64,000 nucleotides of DNA. Source: Sphingomonas_D zeicaulis (lineage in GTDB: Bacteria > Pseudomonadota > Alphaproteobacteria > Sphingomonadales > Sphingomonadaceae). Under the pieces are notes generated by a model. It did not search any database. It was not told where the DNA came from and saw only the letters and a program-made list of their open reading frames with translations. Shown here one piece after another: positions 16,401-24,788 of the stretch (position 1 is the first letter of the stretch; each line of letters opens with the position of its first letter). Where the stretch lies: positions 248,001-312,000 of the forward strand of contig NZ_JBNPXQ010000007.1 of assembly GCF_050433225.1 (NCBI RefSeq). Reading direction: 5' to 3'. A program made the translations under genes and the position numbers.

Positions 16401-16450
16401 GGCGGGGCAGGCCGCGCCGGCGCGCTCAGCGCGGCGCGGCCTGCCCCGCC
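16401..16450. terminator. 18-bp bidirectional hairpin spanning the GH3 stop
   Basis: GGCGGGGCAGGCCGCGCC (16401-16418) pairs perfectly with 16433-16450. The twelve-base loop contains the GH3 stop codon (16426-16428). It lies between two converging genes and very likely terminates both, although no T-run is present. Confidence 0.7.
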
Positions 16451-18717
16451 CCCAGCAGTTCGAAACTGCCGGCGAGGCCACCGACCGACGACTGACCGAC
16501 CCAAATGTCGAACATGCCCGGCTCGGTCACCGGCTGGCTGCCCGATCCGATGAACTCCAGATCCTCACGGTCCAGTTCGAAGCGCACCTCGGCGCTGCTG
16601 CCGGGTTCGAGCGTCACCCGGCGCACGCCTTTCAACTGGCGGATCGGGCGCGTGCGGCTGGCGATGCGATCGCGGATATAGAGCTGGATCACCTCGCTGC
16701 CGGCGCGCTGGCCAATGTTGCGCACCGTGGCGCGCACCACCAGTTTCTCGTCCCACGGCAGCTTGGCGGCGCTGAGCAGCAGGTCGACCAGCTCGAAACG
16801 CGTGTAGCTGAGGCCGTGGCCGAACGGGAACATCGCGGTGTTGTCGGTGGTGCGGAACCGCGTCTTATACTCGGTCGACTGGTTCTGGATCACCGGCCGT
16901 CCAGTCGACTTGCGATCATAATAGAAGGGCTCCTGCCCTGATTCCCAGGGGAAGCTCACCGGCAGCCGCGCCGAGGGATTGACCGTGCCGAACAGCACGT
17001 CGGCAATGGCATTGCCGGACTGGCTGCCGAGGAACCAGGTCGCGAGCAACGCCGGGGCGCTGGCGATCGAGCCCTGCAGTGCCAGCGCGCGGCCGTGGCG
17101 CAGCAGCACGATCATCGGCCGGCCGACCGCCGCCACCGCGTCGGCCAGGGCGCGCTGCGCGGGCGGGATGACGATCTCGGTGCGCGAGGTCGCCTCGCCC
17201 GACATATCCTCGCCCTCGCCGACTGCGAGGATGACGATGTGCGCGGTCTTCGCGGCCTGCACCGCGCGCTCGATGCCGCCGTCGATCGGCGCCTCGATGC
17301 CCGATCCCGGCTCGACATTGAGTTGGGTGGGATAGGTCATCTGCGCACGGATGCCGTCCGCGATCGAGACGTTCAGCTTTGTGTCCGCGTAGAAGGACCA
17401 GGGGCCGAGCACATTGTCGACATCGTTCGCGAAGGGGCCGATCAGCGCGATCCGGCGCTGGCTCTCCCGCCGCAGCGGCAAGATGTCGCCATCGTTGCGC
17501 AGCAGCACGATCGATCGCGCCCCGGCCTCGCGCGAAAGCGCGATCTTGTCGGGCGAGCTGATGTGGACCGCCGCCTTCTTCTCGTCGATCGAGCGATAGG
17601 GATCGTCGAACAGCCCCGCCGCGGTCTTCACATAGAGGATGCGGCGCACGGCAAGGTCGATCGCCGCCATCGGCACCGCGCCCGATGCGACCAGTTCCGG
17701 AATATAGCGCATGTAGATGCCGCTCTGCATGCTCATGTCGACGCCGGCGAGGATGGCAAGGCGCGCAGCATCCCGCTCGTCTTCAGCAAAGCCGTGCGCG
17801 ATCAGTTCCGCATCGGCGGTGTAATCCGAACAGACGAAGCCGCCGAATTTCATCTCGCCGCGCAGCAGGTCGGTCATCAGCGCGCGGTCGGCGGTAGCAG
17901 GGATGCCGTTGATCTCGGTGAAGGCAGACATCACCGCAAGCGCGCCGGCATCGAAGGCAGCGCGGAACGGCGGCAGGTGCGTTTCGCGCAGCGTCTCGTC
18001 GGAGATGTCGACATTGTTATAGTCGAGCCCGGCGAGCACCGCGCCATAGGCGGCGAAATGTTTGGGTGCGGCGAGCAGGCTGTCGTCGCGCCGCAGGTTG
18101 CGGCCCTGAAAGCCGCGCACGCGGGCGGCGGCGAACAGCCGCCCAAGATAGACATCCTCGCCGGCGCCCTCGACCACCCGGCCCCAGCGCTCGTCGCGCG
18201 CGACGTCCACCACCGGCGCATAGGTGAGATGCAGCCCGGCGGCGGTCGCCTCCAGCGCGGCGGCGCGGGCGGTGCGTTGCGCCAGCTCGGGATCGAAGCT
18301 CGCTGCCTCGCCCAGCGGCACCGGGAAGATCGTGCGCAGTCCATGGATCACGTCGCCGGCGAACAGGATCGGGATGCCGAGCCGGTTCTCCTTCACCGCC
18401 AGATCCTGCGCCTCACGCGCGCCGGCGGCGCCGATGCCGTTGAACAGGCAGCCGACCCCCGACGTGCGGATAATCTCCGACAGCCGCCCCTTGTCCTGCA
18501 CGCCTACCACAGGATTGGGCGGATTGTACGGCCGGAAGCTGTCGGCAAGGCAGCTCATCTGCCCTGCCTTCTCCTCCACCGTCATCCGCCCGATCAGCGC
18601 ATCGACGCGCTCAACCTCGGTCTTCGAGAAGGCCAGCCGCGGAAAGGCAAGCGCCACCGCCCCGCCGAGCGAGCCGATAAGCAGGGAGCGACGATCGATG
18701 GAAGGAGAGGGCGGCAT
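16426..18717 (-). CDS. bglX: Glycoside hydrolase family 3 beta-glucosidase, Tat/Sec exported
   Basis: The 763-residue protein has a twin-arginine-like leader (SIDRRSLLIGSLGGAVALAF), the GH3 N-terminal barrel (PILFAGDVIHGLRTIFP; DERWGRVVEGAGED; AAPKHFAAYG), the nucleophile Asp298 in FVCSDYTADAE, the C-terminal alpha/beta domain and a fibronectin-III-like tail (VRNIGQRAGSEVIQLYI). This is the layout of periplasmic BglX-type beta-glucosidases that release glucose or related sugars from short beta-linked oligosaccharides. The substrate range is not fixed by sequence. Confidence 0.92.
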   Translation of the reverse strand: MPPSPSIDRRSLLIGSLGGAVALAFPRLAFSKTEVERVDALIGRMTVEEKAGQMSCLADSFRPYNPPNPVVGVQDKGRLSEIIRTSGVGCLFNGIGAAGAREAQDLAVKENRLGIPILFAGDVIHGLRTIFPVPLGEAASFDPELAQRTARAAALEATAAGLHLTYAPVVDVARDERWGRVVEGAGEDVYLGRLFAAARVRGFQGRNLRRDDSLLAAPKHFAAYGAVLAGLDYNNVDISDETLRETHLPPFRAAFDAGALAVMSAFTEINGIPATADRALMTDLLRGEMKFGGFVCSDYTADAELIAHGFAEDERDAARLAILAGVDMSMQSGIYMRYIPELVASGAVPMAAIDLAVRRILYVKTAAGLFDDPYRSIDEKKAAVHISSPDKIALSREAGARSIVLLRNDGDILPLRRESQRRIALIGPFANDVDNVLGPWSFYADTKLNVSIADGIRAQMTYPTQLNVEPGSGIEAPIDGGIERAVQAAKTAHIVILAVGEGEDMSGEATSRTEIVIPPAQRALADAVAAVGRPMIVLLRHGRALALQGSIASAPALLATWFLGSQSGNAIADVLFGTVNPSARLPVSFPWESGQEPFYYDRKSTGRPVIQNQSTEYKTRFRTTDNTAMFPFGHGLSYTRFELVDLLLSAAKLPWDEKLVVRATVRNIGQRAGSEVIQLYIRDRIASRTRPIRQLKGVRRVTLEPGSSAEVRFELDREDLEFIGSGSQPVTEPGMFDIWVGQSSVGGLAGSFELLGAGQAAPR

Positions 18718-18812
18718 GAGGTGATATCGAAGCTAATGCTGCCGATACCACGACGCACCACGACGCGCCACGAGCTGCCCCAGGCATGCGACAGATGGTG
18801 ATCGAAAACCCC

Positions 18813-18828
18813 CTTCCCCTCGGGGAAG
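18813..18828. repeat. REP-like palindrome between GH3 and prolyl oligopeptidase
   Basis: CTTCCCC-TC-GGGGAAG forms a compact 7-bp hairpin in a C-rich intergenic strip (18805-18845). Its CCCTTCCCCTCGGGG style resembles the other intergenic palindromes in this window near 24.4-24.6 kb and 37.4 kb. Confidence 0.5.
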
Positions 18829-18843
18829 AGGGAGCAGCCCCCC

Positions 18844-21030
18844 TTACCGCACCGCTTTCACCGCCGCCGTCGCCGGCGGCGTCACCACCATCCCCGTCCA
18901 CCGCGCCGCGAAGGCCCACAGGTCTGCCGCTTCCTCGATGATCTTGTCGGTCGGCTTGCCGCTGCCATGGCCCGCGCGCGTCTCGATACGGATCAGATGG
19001 GGCTTGTCGCCGATGTTGGCTGCCTGCAGCGCCGCTGCATATTTGAAGCTGTGCCCCGGCACGACGCGATCATCGGTGTCCGCAGTGGTCACCAGGATCG
19101 CGGGATAGTCGGTGCCCGCCTTGATGTTGTGGTAGGGCGAATAGGCGTAGAGCGCCTTGAAATCGGCCTCCTTCGCGGGATAGCCATAATCGTCCACCCA
19201 ATAGCGCCCGGCGGTGAAGCGGTCGAAGCGCAACATGTCCATCACCCCCACCGCGGGCAGCGCCGCAGCGAACAGGTCCGGACGCTGGTTGACCACCGCG
19301 CCGACCAGCAGACCGCCGTTGGAGCCGCCCTGGATGGTCAGCTTCTCCTTGGTGGTGATGCCTTCCTTCACCAGATATTCGCCAGCGGCGATGAAATCGT
19401 CGAACACGTTCTGCTTGTTGGCGAGCCGGCCGGCATCGTGCCACGCCTTGCCATATTCGCCGCCGCCGCGAAGATTGGCGACTGCGAGTACGCCGCCTTG
19501 CTCGATCCAGGCAAGGCGCGTCGCCGAGAAGCCGGGGGTCAACGAGATGTTGAACCCGCCATAGCCGTACAGAAGCGTCGGCGCGCCCGCAGACAGGTCC
19601 AGCCCCTTCCTGTGGACGAGGAACATGGGCACGCGGGTGCCGTCCTTCGACGTGTAGAAGCGCTGCTCGACAGTAAAGTTGGCCGGATCGAACGCCACCT
19701 TGGGCTGTGCCCACAGCTTCGATTTTCCGCTCTTCACATCATAGCGGTAGATCGCGGTGGGCGTCGCGAAGCTGGTGAAGCTGTAGAAGGTCTCGGCATC
19801 GTCGGCCTTGCCGTTGAAGCCGCCCGCGGTGCCGATCCCCGGCAACGCCAGCTTGGGCTTCGGCGTGCCGTCGAGCGCGAACTGGCGGACCTCGGTGCGG
19901 GCATCGACCAGATAATTGGCGATCAAGGTGCCGCCGATGATCGCGGCGCCATCCAGCGTCGCCTTATCCTCGGCGACGATCTCGATGGGCTTCGGATCCG
20001 CCTCGGCGATGTCGAGCGTCACCACCCGCAGCCGCGGCGCATCCTTGTTGGTGATCCAGAAGAACTTGCTCCCCTGGTTGCCGATATAGGACCAGTTGTT
20101 GACCAGCCCCGGCACCAATGTGCGCGGCTTCGCATCGGGCGTGGCGAGATCGATCAGCGTGATCTCATAGCGATCGTCGGTGCCCTCGGTGGAGGTGACG
20201 ACCAGCCATTTGCCGTCGTCGCTCACCGTGCCGCCATGGCCGCGGCGCGGCGCATCCGGCGTCGCATAGACGAGCCTGTCCGCGCTCTGCGGATCGCCGA
20301 CCCGGTGGAAATAGATCGCCTGGTTCTCGTTCAGCGCCTGGAACTTCTCGCCCTCCTTCGTCGCCGGGAAGCGCGAATAATAGAAGCCCGATCCATCCTT
20401 CGCCCAGGAGAAGCCGGAGAATTTCACCCACTCCAGCATGTCCGGCAGGTCCTTACCGGTGTTGACGTCGATCAGCTTGACCGTCCGCCAGTCGGTGCCG
20501 CCATCCTGCACCGAATAGAGCAGCAGCTTGCCGTCGTCGGACGGCACCCAGTCGCCCACCGCGGTGGCGCCGTCGGTCGCCCAGCGATTGGGATCGATCA
20601 GCAGCCGCGGCGTACCGTTGAGCCCGTCGCGCACGAACAGCGCGGACTGGTTCTGCAGCCCGTCGTTGCGCGCGTAGAAATAGCGTTTGCCCTTCTTCAC
20701 CGGCAGCCCGAACCGCTCATAATTGAACAGTTCGGCCATCCGCGCCTTGAAGATGTCACGACCCGGCAGGCTCGCCAGATAGGCGTCGGTCACCGCATTC
20801 TCGGCGGTCACCCACTCCCGCACCTTCGGGTCGACGCGAACGTCATTCTCCAGCCAGCGATAGGGATCGGCCACCTTGATGCCGAACTGCTCGTCGACGA
20901 CCTCGCCCTTGGCGGTGACCGGATAGTTGAGCTTGGCCGCGGCGGTCGCCGCGGTCTGCGCCTCAGCGGCGTGGGCGAATGTCATGGATGCTGCGATCGA
21001 AAGAGAGGACAAGATCAGCGCCTTGCGCAT
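18844..21030 (-). CDS. Prolyl oligopeptidase family serine peptidase (S9A), secreted
   Basis: This 728-residue protein has a signal peptide (MRKALILSSLSIAASMTFAHAAEAQ), a seven-bladed beta-propeller (residues about 90-470), and a C-terminal alpha/beta-hydrolase domain. The triad is visible: Ser570 in GGSNGG, Asp near 654 in DTDDRVV, and His688 in RAGHGSGKPTDK. The family cuts after proline in short peptides. It probably works in the periplasm on imported or degraded peptides. Confidence 0.94.
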   Translation of the reverse strand: MRKALILSSLSIAASMTFAHAAEAQTAATAAAKLNYPVTAKGEVVDEQFGIKVADPYRWLENDVRVDPKVREWVTAENAVTDAYLASLPGRDIFKARMAELFNYERFGLPVKKGKRYFYARNDGLQNQSALFVRDGLNGTPRLLIDPNRWATDGATAVGDWVPSDDGKLLLYSVQDGGTDWRTVKLIDVNTGKDLPDMLEWVKFSGFSWAKDGSGFYYSRFPATKEGEKFQALNENQAIYFHRVGDPQSADRLVYATPDAPRRGHGGTVSDDGKWLVVTSTEGTDDRYEITLIDLATPDAKPRTLVPGLVNNWSYIGNQGSKFFWITNKDAPRLRVVTLDIAEADPKPIEIVAEDKATLDGAAIIGGTLIANYLVDARTEVRQFALDGTPKPKLALPGIGTAGGFNGKADDAETFYSFTSFATPTAIYRYDVKSGKSKLWAQPKVAFDPANFTVEQRFYTSKDGTRVPMFLVHRKGLDLSAGAPTLLYGYGGFNISLTPGFSATRLAWIEQGGVLAVANLRGGGEYGKAWHDAGRLANKQNVFDDFIAAGEYLVKEGITTKEKLTIQGGSNGGLLVGAVVNQRPDLFAAALPAVGVMDMLRFDRFTAGRYWVDDYGYPAKEADFKALYAYSPYHNIKAGTDYPAILVTTADTDDRVVPGHSFKYAAALQAANIGDKPHLIRIETRAGHGSGKPTDKIIEEAADLWAFAARWTGMVVTPPATAAVKAVR

Positions 21031-21241
21031 GGACGGGGTGACTCCGCAAGATAGGGAAATTGCACCCAGCCTAGACCCCCGATCCGCCGACGATAAGCAC
21101 CGTTTCGACGAGCGTCGGGTGGCGGCGGGCTGCTCCGGATCGGAGGGGATTGGCTCCGAAGCGGTTTTAAAACTCCATGCCGTATGGATTTTCTATGCCG
21201 CCACCCTGCCCTAATGTCCGCTCTACAGGGAGTGGGGAAAG
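21031..21241. other. Divergent promoter region of S9A peptidase and beta-propeller genes
   Basis: The 211-base spacer contains no coding frame. A GGGAGTGGGG ribosome-site-like stretch precedes the beta-propeller ATG at 21242. No clear operator was identified. Confidence 0.4.
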
Positions 21242-23281
21242 ATGATCAGGCGCTTTGCGATTACGGTGCTGGCGCTGCTGGGGGCGGTGGCAACGCCGGC
21301 ATCTGCAGCCGGCGATGAAAAGATCTATAGTTTTGAGGATCGATCGCTCGATCTTGTGACCGCGCCCATCCTGTCGCGGTTTTCAGATGACGACGCGTTC
21401 GAACGCTACATCGAAATGCTTGGGGTGATCCAGCGAGGACGCAAGGACCGCTGGGTTGGCCGCAATCGCCGCGAACTCCGTTATGCGCAAGCACAGGACG
21501 TGCCGTGCACGCCCGGTATTGACTGCCCAGAAACCGAATCCGACGTCGGCAATGTCATCGTCACCGGCTCTCGGGCGACGGCGCCCAAATCGATCACGAA
21601 CAATCAGACCGCCGGTGTCGATGAAGGCGACATCGTCAAACAGATCGGTCCGTTCCTGCTTGTTCTACAGGACGGCAGAATTTTCTCGATCGATACGCGC
21701 AACGGCCTGCGCCTTGCCGATCGGGTGAATGTGTACCGAGAATCTGACAGCGACACCTGGTATGACGAGATGCTGGTCCAAGGTGACCATGTGATCATCA
21801 CCGCCTACAGCTATGAGGAAGATGCGACCGAAGTGTCGGTGTTTCGGCTCGCGCGCGACACCGGCCGCCTGACTGGCCAAGGAGTCTTTCTCATCTCGTC
21901 AGACGATTATTATGATACTGATAACTATGCGACGCGCATCGTCGGCGACAAGCTCGTCATCTACACACCCTATGACATCGATTCTCTGGAAGATCCGGAC
22001 GATCGCCCCACCATTCGGCGCTGGCTGCCCGAGGACCAACGCAACGAGGCCAACAAAACCGGCAAAAACCTCCTGAACGCGAAGGATATTTTCCGGCCGG
22101 TTCTTCGCACCTCCGATCCGGCCATCCACACCGTCTCGATCTGCCCACTGGGCGAATGGTCTGCCGGCCGCGATCTGAATTGCCGGACGACCGGATTCGT
22201 CGGGCCTTCGGAAGCCGAAATGTATGTATCGCCGGACGCCGTCTTTCTGTGGATGTCACCGGGTTGGGACGAAACTGGCACATATCGCGACTGCACCAAT
22301 CACCGCCGCCCCAGGCGTACCGATGTCGTACCGTCGGCGATTGTCCGGCTGGTGATCGAGAGCGGCGACGTGGCCGTGGCCGGCGTCAACGGCGCGCCGT
22401 TCGATCAATTCTCGATGGACGATTTTGGCGGCAATCTTCATGCGCTGGCGAACTGGCAAATGTTTCGCTGCGATCCCGACTACGAGGTTCGGCACGCCGC
22501 CTTCCTCGATCTTCCCATGTCGGCGTTCGGCACGCGATTCCTCAAGGTTCCCGATCACCGCATCACTGCCGTTCCATCCCTGCCCAATCGCTATGTAGAG
22601 AACAGGTTTGCCGACAATTGGCTGGTCTATGGCGGCCGCGACAGTTGGTCGGGCAGCGTACCTGACGAAGGAGATCGGCCGTTGTCGACGACCGCCGTCG
22701 CGGTCCCTGTCGATCACCCGGCCGACGCGGTCGAACTGAGCCTGCCGCACAACATCATCCGGACGGAACGGATGGGCAACGATATCATCCTGAATGGCTA
22801 TCGCGACCATCGCGGCCTCAAGGTGACGCTGGTCAACCTCTCAGGCGATCCGCGGCTCGGTGCGAGCCTGTTCCTCAAATCGCGCTACGAAAGCGAAAGC
22901 CGCAGCCATGCCTTCAACAGCAATGTTGACGAGAAGGGCAACGGGCTGATCGGAATCCCGACGGTGCTACGCGGGGGCGATGCGGATCGGTTGCCCTGGC
23001 ACAGTAACGCATCCGACATCAGTTTCCTGTCGCTCAGCCGGCGCATGAAGCTGGCATCGGTCGGCGAGATCGTCGCACGGATGAAAGAGGGCGAGCAGGA
23101 CACCCACGAAGATTATGAGTGCGAGGTGTCGTGCATCGATTGGTACGGCAATGCACGACCGATCTTCACCGATGGTCGCACCTTTGGCTTGATCGGCAGC
23201 GAGTTGGTCGAAGCCAAGGTGGAGGCGGGTAGCATCCGCGAACTCCGTCGCCTCGATCTGACGGCGCCGCTCACCCGCTGA
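21242..23281 (+). CDS. Secreted beta-propeller domain protein (PF09826-like)
   Basis: The 679-residue protein has a signal peptide (IRRFAITVLALLGAVATPASA) and the family signature TNNQTAGVDEGDIVKQIGPFL near residues 119-139, followed by propeller blades through most of the sequence. Homologous archaeal and bacterial proteins are secreted and uncharacterised. Unusually, residues 102-111 read VGNVIVTGSR, which closely resembles the IIVTGSR plug-entry motif of sphingomonad TonB-dependent receptors. It has four Cys pairs that may form disulfides (for example CTPGIDC). It is isolated: the peptidase gene is divergent and the azoreductase gene converges. Confidence 0.85.
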   Translation: MIRRFAITVLALLGAVATPASAAGDEKIYSFEDRSLDLVTAPILSRFSDDDAFERYIEMLGVIQRGRKDRWVGRNRRELRYAQAQDVPCTPGIDCPETESDVGNVIVTGSRATAPKSITNNQTAGVDEGDIVKQIGPFLLVLQDGRIFSIDTRNGLRLADRVNVYRESDSDTWYDEMLVQGDHVIITAYSYEEDATEVSVFRLARDTGRLTGQGVFLISSDDYYDTDNYATRIVGDKLVIYTPYDIDSLEDPDDRPTIRRWLPEDQRNEANKTGKNLLNAKDIFRPVLRTSDPAIHTVSICPLGEWSAGRDLNCRTTGFVGPSEAEMYVSPDAVFLWMSPGWDETGTYRDCTNHRRPRRTDVVPSAIVRLVIESGDVAVAGVNGAPFDQFSMDDFGGNLHALANWQMFRCDPDYEVRHAAFLDLPMSAFGTRFLKVPDHRITAVPSLPNRYVENRFADNWLVYGGRDSWSGSVPDEGDRPLSTTAVAVPVDHPADAVELSLPHNIIRTERMGNDIILNGYRDHRGLKVTLVNLSGDPRLGASLFLKSRYESESRSHAFNSNVDEKGNGLIGIPTVLRGGDADRLPWHSNASDISFLSLSRRMKLASVGEIVARMKEGEQDTHEDYECEVSCIDWYGNARPIFTDGRTFGLIGSELVEAKVEAGSIRELRRLDLTAPLTR

Positions 23282-23290
23282 GCGAAAACA

Positions 23291-23312
23291 GGGGCCCGCA
23301 TCGGCGGGCCCC
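23291..23312. terminator. Convergent terminator after the beta-propeller and azoR genes
   Basis: GGGGCCCGC (23291-23299), loop ATCG, GCGGGCCCC (23304-23312) is a perfect 9-bp stem between two converging genes, 10 bases after one stop and 8 before the other. Confidence 0.75.
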
Positions 23313-23319
23313 CGCTTCA

Positions 23320-23910
23320 TCACGCCGCCTTGAGGGCCGCGACACTGTCCAGCGCGTCGTTGACCGCGGCCTCGCGCGCTTCGGCGCTGATTGCGATGCC
23401 TTCGGCGATGATCACCTCCGGCTGGATGCCGATGAAGCCGAAGACATGGCCGAGATAGGTTTCCAGATGCTCCAAGGCCTGCGCCGGGGTGCCGGCGCCG
23501 TAGAGGCCGCCGCGCGAGAGCGCGAGGATCACGCGCTTGCCGCCCGCCAGCCCCTTGGGGCCCTCGGCGGAATAGCTGAACGTCTTGCCGGCAACGAGAA
23601 TGCGGTCAATCCACGCCTTCAACTGGCTGGGAATGGTGAAATTATACATCGGCGCGCCGATCACGACGATGTCGGCGGCGAGAAATTCGTCGAGCACGTC
23701 GCGGCTGGCGGCGCTGTCGGTGCCGGGTTCAGCGGCGTCGGCGGGAAGGCCGGCGAGCGTCAGATGGCCGAGCGGAGCAGCAACGAGGTCGCGCTGGGTG
23801 ATCTCTATCGCGGGGTTCTCGCCGCGCAACCGCCCGACGATCGCGGCGCTGAGCGTGCGGCTGACCGAGTTGTCGCCGAGGATGCTGGAGTCGATGTGGA
23901 GCAGTTTCAT
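23320..23910 (-). CDS. azoR: FMN-dependent NADH-azoreductase
   Basis: The 196-residue flavodoxin-fold protein begins MKLLHIDSSILGDNSVSRTLS, with the FMN phosphate-binding loop in SSxxxxxSxS, and has PMYNFTIPSQLKAWIDR and SRGGLYG, both standard in AzoR. It reduces azo compounds and quinones with NADH, probably protecting from electrophiles. The start is ATG 23910. A HxlR regulator gene is divergent (94 bases away), a typical arrangement for redox- or electrophile-sensing control. Confidence 0.95.
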   Translation of the reverse strand: MKLLHIDSSILGDNSVSRTLSAAIVGRLRGENPAIEITQRDLVAAPLGHLTLAGLPADAAEPGTDSAASRDVLDEFLAADIVVIGAPMYNFTIPSQLKAWIDRILVAGKTFSYSAEGPKGLAGGKRVILALSRGGLYGAGTPAQALEHLETYLGHVFGFIGIQPEVIIAEGIAISAEAREAAVNDALDSVAALKAA

Positions 23911-24004
23911 GGAACCCGACCTTCCGGTATAGGATAGTAACCAGGGCGGGATATGTGACTGCCCCAATCGGCCGCAAGGAGGCACAATTTTGATACAGGG
24001 GCAC

Positions 24005-24394
24005 ATGGATGTGACCGATGACGCGCTGCTCGAGCATGAGCCGACGCATCAAGGCTGCCGCGTCGTCGCCCCCGTGCTGGCGCGCATCGGCGACAAATGG
24101 AGCGTGCTGGTGGTGATGCTGCTCTCCCGCGAGCCCTGCCGGTTCAACGAACTCAAGCGCCGCATCGACGGAATCTCGCAACGCATGCTGACCCTGACGC
24201 TGCGCGGGCTGGAGCGCGACGGGCTGGTCCTGCGCACGGTAACGCCCAGCGTGCCGCCGCGCGTGGACTATGCATTGACCGACCTCGGCCGATCCTTGTG
24301 CGGCCCGGTAATCGCGCTCGGTCAATGGGCCAGCGCGCATGTCGGCGAGATCGAGGCCGCGCAGGCAGCGTTCGACGCGCGGGCGGAAGGCTGA
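24005..24394 (+). CDS. HxlR family transcriptional regulator
   Basis: The protein is 129 residues from ATG 24005 (a TTG at 23990 adds five). It is a winged helix with CRVVAPVLARIGDKWSVLVVMLL, the HxlR core, and RRIDGISQRMLTLTLRGLERDGLV. The N-terminal Cys in GCRVV is positioned like the redox-sensing Cys in quinone-responsive homologues such as QorR/YodB. It is divergent from azoR, so regulation of azoR in response to quinones is likely but inferred. Confidence 0.92.
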   Translation: MDVTDDALLEHEPTHQGCRVVAPVLARIGDKWSVLVVMLLSREPCRFNELKRRIDGISQRMLTLTLRGLERDGLVLRTVTPSVPPRVDYALTDLGRSLCGPVIALGQWASAHVGEIEAAQAAFDARAEG

Positions 24395-24442
24395 ACTTCT
24401 GTCCCTCCCGCCATTCATACATCTCGCTCGCGACGCCCTTTG

Positions 24443-24465
24443 CCCTCGCCCCTACGGGGAGAGGG
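24443..24465 (+). repeat. REP-like palindrome, copy 1
   Basis: CCCTCGCCCC-tac-GGGGAGAGGG is a near-perfect dyad. Its exact reverse complement recurs at 24610-24632, making an inverted pair. This pattern is that of bacterial REP/REPIN elements mobilised by a RAYT transposase elsewhere in the genome. Confidence 0.7.
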
Positions 24466-24468
24466 ACC

Positions 24469-24485
24469 GGTCCGCGCAGCGGACC
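24469..24485. repeat. Hairpin GGTCCGC/GCGGACC
   Basis: Perfect 7-bp stem with a GCA loop, immediately next to REP copy 1 and followed by AGGGAGAGGGG. It may be part of the same composite REP element. Confidence 0.55.
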
Positions 24486-24609
24486 AGGGAGAGGGGCAGT
24501 CGCGCCAAGCGTAAAGGTCCGACGCGTTCGCTCTGAAAACGAGCCGGCCGAGCAGCATTACTGAGCCCTCCAAGCCATTACGCCTCGCGCGACTTTCCCC
24601 TCTCCCCGT

Positions 24610-24632
24610 CCCTCTCCCCGTAGGGGCGAGGG
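24610..24632 (-). repeat. REP-like palindrome, copy 2 (inverted)
   Basis: Exact reverse complement of the element at 24443-24465, 145 bases away. The two together can fold into one long cruciform. Confidence 0.7.
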
Positions 24633-24788
24633 GGCGCGGCGGCAGCCCCTCTCAATCTATCCACGATTCGTGTGAGAGGACGGCACGCCCCTGCACCAAA
24701 TCTGCACGACCGCCCCACCAAAGCCTCACCCCCATCACGACACGTCGTCCACGCCCCGCCGCGATACCGGCGGGCGAAGGAGACGTTC

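Larger units (their letters stand above)
24395..24788. other. 394-base intergenic region with REP-like palindromes
   Basis: No gene is supported here. It holds two copies of a 23-base palindromic element in opposite orientation (24443-24465 and 24610-24632) and a GGTCCGC-gca-GCGGACC hairpin (24469-24485). The DUF4173 gene ribosome site (GAAGGAGAC) lies at the right end. Confidence 0.7.

Noticed and set aside
18967..21054. Long open frame opposite to the prolyl oligopeptidase
   Set aside because: The protein is compositionally odd and the opposite strand encodes an intact S9A enzyme with its full triad.
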